From Megamerina dolium (Eukaryota > Arthropoda > Insecta > Diptera > Megamerinidae), in NCBI GenBank assembly GCA_963854835.1, contig OY978530.1, forward strand, positions 28,902,195 to 28,966,194: a DNA stretch of 64,000 nucleotides, in the 5' to 3' direction. The translations under genes and the position numbers were made by a program. Positions 55,579 through 64,000 of this stretch are shown here, piece after piece (positions within the stretch are counted from its first letter, which is position 1; each line of letters starts with the position of its first letter). The notes beneath the pieces were generated by a model. The model made no database searches. It worked only from the letters and a program-made list of their open reading frames with translations, and was not told where the DNA came from.

Positions 55579-57417
55579 CTTGGGTATTCTCCAGGATTTG
55601 TGGCAGTGTGAAAATCTGCTCTATGGTGGATTTACCAGGTCTGAAGCCACACTGATAAGGTCCAATCCGGTTGTTAAGGATAAGCTTCAAGCTTTCACAC
55701 AGTACGTTCGATAGATCCTTGTATGCGATGTTAAGAAGACTTATTCCACGGTAGTGGGCACACATTTTGGGGTCTCCTTTCTTATGTACGGGACAGAGAA
55801 CACTGAGCCTCCAATCATCGGGCATGCTTTCATCTGACCATATTCTGCTTATGATCAGGTGCATGCTGGTGAACAGATTATCGCTTTCGGTCTTAAACAA
55901 CTCGGCAGACAAACCATCAACACATGCAGCTTTGCAGCAGAAATCCTTCTCTGACCTCATCATGATCGGGTGGTGAAACATCTCCTCTACTAGCGGGATT
56001 GTTCGAAGCGTCGCCATTCAGTAACATTCAGTAACGTCCATATGCTCACTACATTCTGGACATCTGTAACCAGATTCTCATTGTTGTCACGAGAGGAAGA
56101 GGCTCCATGGTTTAAACCGCCACTCAGGCGCCTGATCTTCTTAACTCATTTTCAAGTCTCATCCCGACCTCCTTGCACTCGCGTCTTTCTAGCTCTCTCT
56201 CTCGCGTGGCACCTGCACGCAGGATTTTTCTGTAGGCGGCGTCTCTCTCTGCGATAGCTTCGCGATCGTAGCACTAATTCCTCAGAGGCCGGTAGAAACC
56301 GATTACCTCCTCAGCAACAGTAGTTATGGAGTGGGATATGTTTGTCCACCGAGCGCATGTATCATCAAGCGGTGGAGTGATTTGCATAAACATTGATTGC
56401 AGCTTATTGACGTCAAGCTTTCTCTCTGTGTTGGACTGCGATTGTTCTTTGCGACGCATAAACGTGCTCGCACTTTAGCTGCAACAAGATAATGATCCGA
56501 GTCGATGTTGGCACCACGGAACGATTTCACGTCCATTACACTGGAAGCATACCTTCCCGCAAACATCACTTGATCAATTTGGTTTTTCGTTCGTTGATCT
56601 GGAGACATCGACGACGCTTTATAGATGTCGAGATGCTGAAATCTGGTACTACCAATTACCATGTTTCGTGCTGCGGCTAAATCGATCAGACATTCATTCC
56701 GTTATCAGAGGTGTTCTGGTGGAGGCTGAATTTGCCTACAGTTGGACCAAAGGTACCTTCCTTGCCCACCCTGGCATTAAACGCCAAGCACAATTTTTAT
56801 GTTGTGGCGGGGACAGCCGTCATAAACTTCTTCGAGGCGCTGAAAGAAGTTCTCTTTGGTCGCATCGGCCTTCATATGGACTTGGGCACATATGTTAAAA
56901 GTCTGATGTTAAAAAAGTTTACCTTAATGCGGATTGTTGCCAGCCGCTCATGCACAGGTGTGAACTGCGAGGCAAGATGTCGTAGTCTCTTACTGACAAT
57001 AAATCCACATCCATCCATCGTATTTCCTGCAGTGCGATGATGTCAGCCTTGTATTTTTCGAGGACATCAACAAGCTGGATAGAGGAAGGGACCGGACATT
57101 TCAGGTGCATGTCCGTAAATCGTGGTTATTACTTCGTTTTCGGGGGTCGTCGACAAATGGGGTAGACCTTATCCGAGGCAAGGTTTCATTCTTCACTGGG
57201 TAAGCGTTCTCATGTAGTGGGTCCCAAGCCCACCGCACAACTTCTAACGTAGGAGGTTTTCGTCACTCACTTTAGCCGCCTACCAGTGCGTGCCAGGAAG
57301 TCTTTGCCCGGTGGTCACCACGTGGAAGATCTCCACTAAAAAATGAAGGTGACCATCACATAGAAAGCAGAGGTTGAGGCAGTTACACACGTTACCTTGC
57401 GAAAACACCACCAGACC
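55579..57417 (-). mobile_element. RTE LINE, 5' part through RT, decayed, opposite orientation
   Basis: The 5' end (minus strand) is at 57417 with the same GGTCTGG start. The coding remnants include ALQEIRW (57060 region), an endonuclease end SDHYLVAAKVRARLC (about 56480) and RT ISRIWSDESMPDDWRLSVLC to GFRPGKSTIEQIFTL (about 55600-55850). It abuts the plus-strand copy, forming a tail-to-tail inverted repeat of about 3.2 kb that lacks both 3' ends. Confidence 0.8.
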
Positions 57418-57577
<160 letters not shown>

Positions 57578-57893
57578 AATTAAAACAACCGGTTGTTGGT
57601 TGTTATGAAAGGAGTTAGTCTTTATTTAGCAGCACGATGTGCTTTGTTCAATTACAAACTTAGACTACTTGCTTACGGCTAAGCTACTTTGTTCCTAACC
57701 TTCGCTTGAGTCGTACCATGCTTAATCAGCGAAAATGACTTTGCGCGTGTAGCGCTACTTGATATGTTTGTTTTTATGAAACTAAGTGCAGCGCATTCCA
57801 ATGTAATTGGAATGCTAAAAGTTGCTGATGTGATCGTCAGCAAAATTGTGTGGGAAAGGGATTTGTAAAATGTTCCTTTAACTCCTCCCCCCG
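57578..57893 (-). repeat. 3' LTR of element C
   Basis: 316 bp; on the minus strand it starts AGTTAAAGGAACA right after the purine tract CGGGGGGAGG and ends ..GTTTTAATT before TATA. Start and end match the LTR style of element B (AGTTAAA.. to ..TTAATT). Confidence 0.9.
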
Positions 57894-57917
57894 AAATTCC
57901 AATCGTCCCCGATTGGG

Positions 57918-59412
57918 TTAAAAAAATGGTATGTCGTTTAGACTTTTATGTCTTGCTGCTTTCTTTAGATCATTCTTTGCCATTTGGGGTGCTTCTACAT
58001 TTTGAATAATAATTCCAGAACTCTTACGTTTCTTACATTTAATGATTATAATTGTGGTTATGATTAGGGCTAGAAGCACGAAATGTGTGAACATGCTGGA
58101 TTTCACTAATAAGTCTAAGGAGCTAATTTTCTTAATATTCCGAATATTTAGCTCCTTCATGAATTTCAAAGACAATACTTCATTGAACTCGGAACGAGAA
58201 TTCGAATGCTGAATTAGCGCAGGCAATGGTCTCAAGCTGTGTGTTTCTAAAGCTATAAAACTTAAGTCATTAATTTTTATAGTTTCATTAGAAAATCTTA
58301 TTAAATATGAACCTTTTAAACTTTGTGTGTTGTTGTTACAAGTGAAATTTCCTTTGAAGTTATTTAACAAAATTAATCCATTGTTTAGTTCTTCAATTTC
58401 TTTGATGTGCTCGGTGTTTGTTACAATACAATCATATGGTTTATTTTCTAATAAATTTTTTATACATTTTTCGTTCTCTAAATCAATGATTTCGTTTTGT
58501 TTACATATTCTTATCTCATTTATTAATTTGCAATCGGTTTCTACCCCATAATAATTTTTGTTACATTTCATTGCTTTTTCATATCCTATTTTTAAAATTT
58601 TTTCGTTTCTGTTTAAAGGTTTTATCAAAATATAATTACAATTTTCGTTTCCGGTTTTGGGTATTTTTAAAATGTAAATTAGTATGCTTTGTTTTATGGC
58701 AATTTGAATATCAGCAAAATTTAATGATTCCTCTAAAGAATTAAATGGCATGTTTTCTTCTAAAAATATTTGATTTATTTTGTTAACTTCTTCATTTGAT
58801 ATTATAAAGTTGTTAATAATATTAGCTTTAGTAAGATGAATTGCTCTATTAATGTTTTCTATTTCTTCCTTTATTATGTCAATTTTGAATTTATACTGGA
58901 GTATTAGTAAGGTTTCGAATCCATTGCTACTTTTAAGTGTTTTTATTATTGAATTGCTTATCTGGGTAATATTGTTTATTCTTTCAAAAATGTTTTTATT
59001 TATTACTAACTGTTGATTGTTATTTTCGATAATTTCCTCAAATTTACTGTTAATGGCTACAAGATCATCATGATCAGGGCTTCCTGCGACCCATTTCCAA
59101 GCTGAACCGATGAAGTTTAATGAACGTTTATTTCTATTTTTTGGTAGGATGTTGTTAATAGTGGCGATTACTTTATTGATTTCTTCTGTTATAAATGGGT
59201 ATAATAGATGCGCTGCTGGGATGTTTCTGCCAAAATTAGTTTTTACGTCTTCTATGATAGTGACATATTCGGTGAGATTAATGATATGAAGTATCCTGTA
59301 TGTTCCCGTTTGGATATTCCCGATCCCATCCTCGATGGTGACGATTTCGGATTGAGAGTAATCTAGTACCTCAACCAAACCGTAGCATAGAAGATTTAGG
59401 GAACCGATTAAT
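57918..59412 (-). CDS. env: Env of element C (open frame)
   Basis: Open from the acceptor-like TTTCTAG (exon from 59412) to 57918, about 497 codons, with no stop. A hydrophobic signal-like stretch lies at its very start, but there is no early ATG, so the start is probably supplied by a spliced leader outside the window. EVLDYSQSEIVTIEDGIGN is followed by a furin-type RNKR and LNFIGSAWKWVAGSPDHDD, then a long helical region, Cys-containing domain, membrane anchor (FVLLALIITTIIII) and a tail ending NDIPFF. Aligns over its whole length with element B env. Errantivirus fusion glycoprotein family. Confidence 0.92.
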
Positions 59413-59430
59413 CTAGAAATGAGTTTTTGA

Positions 59431-61745
59431 TTAGTTTCTTATGCGGTCTTTATGAACTATTTTCCCTGATTCTGTTGTTACGGTAGAATGCCTATTTTCT
59501 TTAACTATTTCTTGTTTATATCTTTTTGAAAGTTTGGTACCAAGTCTCTTATTCTGTTTAACAAAAATTTTATCACCTGTTTTATAGTTAATTGTTTCCT
59601 GCCTGTTTTTGTTGTGATATTTCAAATCCTGTTGGGCTGTTTTTAGTTTTTCGAAGTTTCTTTTTATAATCTCATCTCGATTATTGGGATTAGCTGAAGT
59701 GGGTCTGCCAAAAAATAAATCGACGGGTTTTTTCCCCGTGACAGAATGGATGGAGTGATTGTACTCGTTCACGGAACATTCCATTAGCTCGTCAAAACTT
59801 TTATAGGGATATTCCTGTTTTAAACATCTCATGATTTCTGATAAAGTAGAATGGAACCTTTCTATTTGTCCATTTACCTCACTTTTATAGGGTGGAGCAG
59901 TGAATATTTTTATACTGAGCTCATTTTCTAACATAAATTTTATTGGTTGTGAATTGAATGTTTTCTCATTGTCAAAAACTATTGATTTGGGTACGCCGAA
60001 GTAAAATATTATTTCTCTTAATGGTTTCTTTATATTTTCGATACTTTTTCCATCTATTTTATTTACTACAGCTAACTTGGAGAATTTGTCAATAGAAGTG
60101 AGTACTTTATGTTTATCTGTTGAAAAAATATCAATATGGATGGTATGTCCTGGATATTCTGGTAAAGGTGTAGCCACTAATTTCGGATTGTTTGGATGTC
60201 GTTCATATTTATTTTCTTTGCGAATTTTGCACAGTTGTGTAATTTTTTTAATTTTTTTCGCCATAGCGGGGAAATAATATTTTCCTAGTATCTGCATTCT
60301 ATTTTCCTTTTCGTTTCTATGAGCACGATTATGTTCTTCAATAATAATCCTTTCTTGATCTTCTGTATTAGTTATATCTTCTACTGTTAATTGTGTAAAG
60401 CGAATCTTGTAATTGGCGAAATGTAAAGGATATATTTCTTGAATTTTCAACATTATTGTCTCTGTTGTTTTAACACCATTAATTACTGCTGGATTTAAAT
60501 AATTTTTCAAAAGTGATTTTAGCGATTCTTTAGTGTAAGCTTCTTTGTTTATTATGTGTCTATGGTAAGTTGGAAAAACTATTTGGAACTCATATGATGC
60601 TTGGGAATCTTCTGAAATGAAGATTTGATTCTTAAAGACATTGATTGGTATTTCTACGGAGGGTATTAAATTTTCGGAAGAGCTGTCACTACTGTGAACC
60701 GTTACTGAATTAATATTGGATGTCGGTGGCCTTGAAAGGCAATCGGCTACGATATTCGTACTGCCTGGTTTATAAATGAGTTCGTGATTATATTCTTCTA
60801 ACTGCGCTTTCCATCTTTTCATTTTGGCATTGGTATTTTTGTTGCTAAGTGCGAAAGTCAAAGACTGGTGATCGGTAAAGATTTTTACCTTTTTTGAACC
60901 ATATAGGAAACATTTAAGCGACTGTAATGCCCAAATTATAGCGAGCATTTCTTTTTCGTTCGCTGCAAAATTTTCTTCTGATCTGCTTAGTGTTCTGGAA
61001 AGGAAACAGATTGGCCTGCCCTCTTGTGAAAGTACGGCACCTAAAGCATAATTAGAAGCATCTGTGGTAAGCTCGAAGGCTTTTTCGAAATTTGGATAAT
61101 GAAGCATAACATCATCTGATATTAAACAATTTTTCAATTGTTGGAATGCTTCTGCTTGTTGTGCTGTAAATTTTAACTGTGTCTTTTTTGACATGTTCTT
61201 TGAAATTCTCCCCATTTCTCCTCTTAATATTTCGGTGAGAGGTTTCGCAATATTTGCGTATGCTTTTATAAACTTACGATAATGTCCAGTCATTCCTAAA
61301 AAGGAACGTAAATCGTGGACATTTCTTGGAATTGGAAATTTTATTATTGCTTCTACCTTTTTTTGTGTCGTGCGAATGCCATTTTGGCCAACTAAAATAC
61401 CGAGAAATTCTATTTCTTCTTTTATGAACTCGCATTTGTCATATTGCACCTTTATATTTGCTCTCTCAAGGGTGTCAAAAATAATCTTCAGATTATCGAA
61501 ATGTTCCTTCTTGCTTTTGCTAAAGATGATTATATCATCGATATAAACGTAACAGCATACACCGATATGTTCTCTAAGGATGTCATTTAAGGTGCGTTGG
61601 AAAATAGCAGGGGCATTTCTTAAACCAAATGGAAGTCGAGTGAACTCAAATTTCCCATTTGCAATAGAAAATGCAGTCTTTTCGATATCCTCTTCATTAA
61701 GGGCAATTTGATGGAATCCGCTTTTAAGGTGTAGAGAAGTATTTG
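59431..61745 (-). pseudogene. pol: Pol of element C, part 2: RT palm, RNase H, integrase
   Basis: Open from about 61730 down to 59431. It reads LKSGFHQIALN (motif A, but without its Asp), LPFGLRNAPAIFQRTLNDIL, CYVYIDDIIIF, RNase H (LTTDASNYALGAVLSQ to DCLSRPP), integrase zinc finger HNRAH..LCKIRKENKYERH, and the core Asp (HIDIFSTD), Asp (VFDNEKTF) and Glu (NGQIERFHST). Two defects stand out: five bases lost near 61730 remove the motif A Asp and shift the frame, and the last Cys of the HHCC finger is Arg. Confidence 0.92.
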
Positions 61746-62257
61746 TTCGACCCTAGGTTAGCTAAAATGGTAGTAATATCGGGAATGGGATATTTATCTG
61801 GTATGGTGTCTTCGTTTAGCTTACGATAATCAATTACCATACGAAATTTTTTCAACCCAGAAGCGTCCTCCTTTTTGGGAACGATCCATTCTGGGGATTT
61901 ATATGGGGATTTCGATGGACGAATAATGCCATCTCTTAGCAATTCCTCAACTTGTTTGTCTATTTCCTTCTTTAAAGGCATGGGGTACGGATACGTTTTG
62001 GAATAAATCGTTCTGTCACTCTTTGTTCTAATTTCAGCCTTTACATTGGTAACATAGGTTAGTTTTTTATCAGGTTCAGAGAATAAATTCGAACAAGCGT
62101 TAAAGAGGTTTTTCAAGTTTCCGCAGTCCTCAGGGCTAAGATGGTTTAACCGTAACATTGTATGTGCGATGGAATCAATTTGTAACTGCTGGATAGGATA
62201 TCTGTATTTGTTTAGAAGTGTGAAGTAGTTTGCGTTTGTGAAGATTATCGCATTCAA
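61724..62257 (-). pseudogene. pol: Pol of element C, part 1: protease-RT linker and RT fingers
   Basis: Carries NYFTLLNKYRYP, LTYVTNVKAEIRTKSDRTIY, GIIRPSKSPYKSPEWIVPKK and FRMVIDYRKLN. It is separated from the protease by about eight lost bases near 62265 (against element B) and from the rest of RT by the five-base loss near 61730. The SPEW where B has SPVW is a further change in a conserved block. Confidence 0.9.
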
Positions 62258-62262
62258 ACTTT

Positions 62263-63873
62263 TCAGTGTATCATTGCATCGAAGGTTGTTAGGTTTGGTA
62301 GGATATGAAACTTTATTTTCCCTATTTCATTACCAAAAATATCAATATATGCATGGTGAGAAATTTTTACTGGCCCACCAATCGAGTTTGCAAAAAAAGT
62401 TTTATTTGGGATGGGATTTCTGATGTATTTAGATGTAATGTAATTTTTGTTAGAGCCCGTGTCTAGTAAGAATTTCAACTCATTACCATTTTTCATTTTG
62501 AAATAAAAGTATGGTAACGAGGAGTAGTTTAGTCTAAAAAATTTAATATTGTCATTAAGGGAATCGAGGTTTCCGGTTTCTACTTCGTATTCGAATTCAA
62601 AATTATGGGGATCCGTGTGGTGTTCCTCTGCATATTTAACAATTTCATCGCTATCTTGTGTAACACACTCTGTTGCTTCAGTGTTGAAGACTCTTTGAAA
62701 TTTATTGGGTCGTTGCACACTGTGTGAGGGTGGTCGCTTATTTACTTGATTAAAGTTATTGCTATTTTGCGGTGATCTATCGATGGGAGATAGCTGAGCT
62801 TGGCGGCTAAAATTTTGAGTTTGCGATGGTCTGTTTTGATAGTTAACCTGCCTTGTTTGAATTGATCGGTCTACATCCATCGGGACTGATGGCTTAGGTG
62901 GAAGGGGAGGTCCAAAATTTGGACGTGGTGAGGTGTAGGGTCGATTTTGCTCGTGTTGAGCAAATGGGCCTGGTCTAAAAACTTGCCTGTGCGAAAAATT
63001 TGTTAACTCTGGATAAAAGGGTTGGCGTTGCGGTTTCTGCGAAAATTGTCGTTGCTGTGAATGATTGGGATATGTATTTATTGGTGTTCGTCGCATGTTA
63101 TTCGCATGATTTGTTCTATAATTCATATTGTCCAATTTGAGGCACATATGAAGAGCTTGAGGTAAACTGGTTAGTTCTCTTACACTTAAGAGACTCGGTA
63201 GGGTACCATTTAAACCCCTTATAAAGGTATCGAGAGCTTTTTCTCTATAGGCCGCTGACATGGCAGTTAACGCTTCTTCCCCCAACTCAAGACAGTCGAT
63301 TTTATCTAAAATGAGGGAAAGGTATTGATAAACCTTCTGATAAAATTCCTCGACGGTAAGGTTACGTTGTGCAAGAGTTGTCATTTGGTACTCGAGAGTA
63401 CTTACGTCTCTTTTATCCGAGTAGTGTAACATAAGACACCTTTTTATTTTACTCCAATTCAATGGAGTTCGATATGATTCGAGTGCCGCATCCGCCTCAC
63501 CGACAATTTTATGTCGAATGGTGTGCAAAATTGCAAAATATTTAGGAGTTTCCTTATTCTGTCCGTACATTAAAAGTATCCTATCTACTGACTTTCTCCA
63601 AGAGCTGAACTCCCCTGGTTTGCCTAAAAATTCCCTAAGACATTTGACTACATCTGGTACTCTTTCGGATGCGTCGATATTTCTACTAAAGTCTATTATT
63701 TGCTCCTCATTTTCCTCCGATTGGGGATTTAAAATGGCTGAAACTGTCTCAGCTATTATATTTGCAAGTTCCTTTTTTTGGTTAATAGAAAAGGATGATA
63801 ATGTAGTATTAGTACTGGATGAGTGTAAATTCAGTTTGGATAATGTCGCAGCTATTTGTTCCTCCTGACTCAT
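62263..63873 (-). pseudogene. gag: Gag of element C fused in frame to the protease
   Basis: ATG 63873. Capsid region RVPDVVKCLREFLGKPGEF and SSWRKSVDRILLMYGQNKE, tail with Pro/Gln/Asn-rich repeats and PMDVDRS. Unlike B, the frame does not stop at the gag end: one extra base in an A/T run (about 62535-62545) carries it straight into the protease (FLLDTGSNKNYIT), to a stop at 62263 caused by a small deletion. So free Gag could not be made from this copy, and the Gag-protease product would be constitutive. Confidence 0.9.
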
Positions 63874-64000
63874 TTTGACAATTTAAGATTTTTATTACTC
63901 TTTGTAACAGTATAAATTATGCCAAAAAATAATATTTTCTATTTCACAAATCAGAAATACTTAGAAAAATTTTGTTTTATACGTATTTTATAATTATGTA
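63874..64000 (-). other. 5' leader of element C, cut by window end
   Basis: AT-rich leader upstream of gag. The primer-binding site and 5' LTR are not in the window, and no clear env leader ATG is visible in this stretch. Confidence 0.7.

Larger units (their letters stand above)
57578..64000 (-). mobile_element. Errantivirus C (minus strand, 5' LTR outside window)
   Basis: Sister of element B by protein similarity across gag, pol and env. The 3' LTR lies at the left with TATA next to it. The window ends in the 5' leader, 127 bases before the gag ATG. Env and most of pol are open. Pol has two small deletions, and gag is fused to pol. Confidence 0.93.

Overview
This window looks like repeat-dense, AT-rich heterochromatin or a transposon cluster from an insect genome, most likely a higher fly (Diptera). 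The inference rests on insect-type endogenous retroviruses (errantiviruses with a baculovirus-F-like env), RTE-type LINEs, a BEL/Pao element, Tc1-like and piggyBac-like DNA elements, a tRNA-derived SINE and very long (TA)n arrays. I see no intact host gene. One short exon-like segment (about 53.63-53.77 kb, minus strand) could belong to one.

Layout. 0-9.5 kb: old debris made of a partial inverted-repeat element, LINE reverse-transcriptase scraps, LTRs and gag/RNase H remnants of a Ty3/gypsy family in both orientations, a decayed errantivirus env, and four SINE insertions, one nested inside another, most with clear target-site duplications. 9.5-12.2 kb: an element with long terminal inverted repeats, split by a 5'-truncated RTE LINE that has an 11-bp target-site duplication. 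12.2-17.7 kb: an unexplained short open frame, a CA/TA microsatellite, a decayed gag and a near full-length but broken RTE LINE.

17.7-41.0 kb: a 23-kb block in which three complete LTR-env-LTR errantiviruses (A 17990-24519, B 24786-32171, E 34526-40919), one Tc1-like transposon (32432-34105) and a SINE tail are separated only by (TA)n arrays. Each retrovirus is flanked by TATA and the transposon by TA, the targets these families prefer. B is nearly intact (whole pol, one stop each in gag and env). E has LTRs that look identical, whole gag and env, and one stop in pol. A has frameshifts and has lost much of its integrase core. In A and B, splice sites can be read directly that would supply the env start from the leader.

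41-50 kb: a small inverted-repeat element, then a nest: an outer inverted repeat (42.5-50.0 kb) contains a 29-bp-TIR element, which contains a solo LTR, which contains a 5-kb internally deleted BEL/Pao element. 50-57.4 kb: LINE scraps, a piggyBac-like MITE with TTAA ends, the possible exon and a tail-to-tail pair of RTE copies. 57.4-64 kb: a TA array and a fourth errantivirus (C, minus strand, sister to B), with its 5' LTR outside the window; its env is open but its pol is damaged.

The genes here serve transposons: gag builds particles, pol copies and integrates, env could allow exit or transfer between cells, and the LINE reverse transcriptases probably also move the SINE. All alignments were made by eye, so boundaries are good to a few bases where a duplication is cited and to tens of bases elsewhere.
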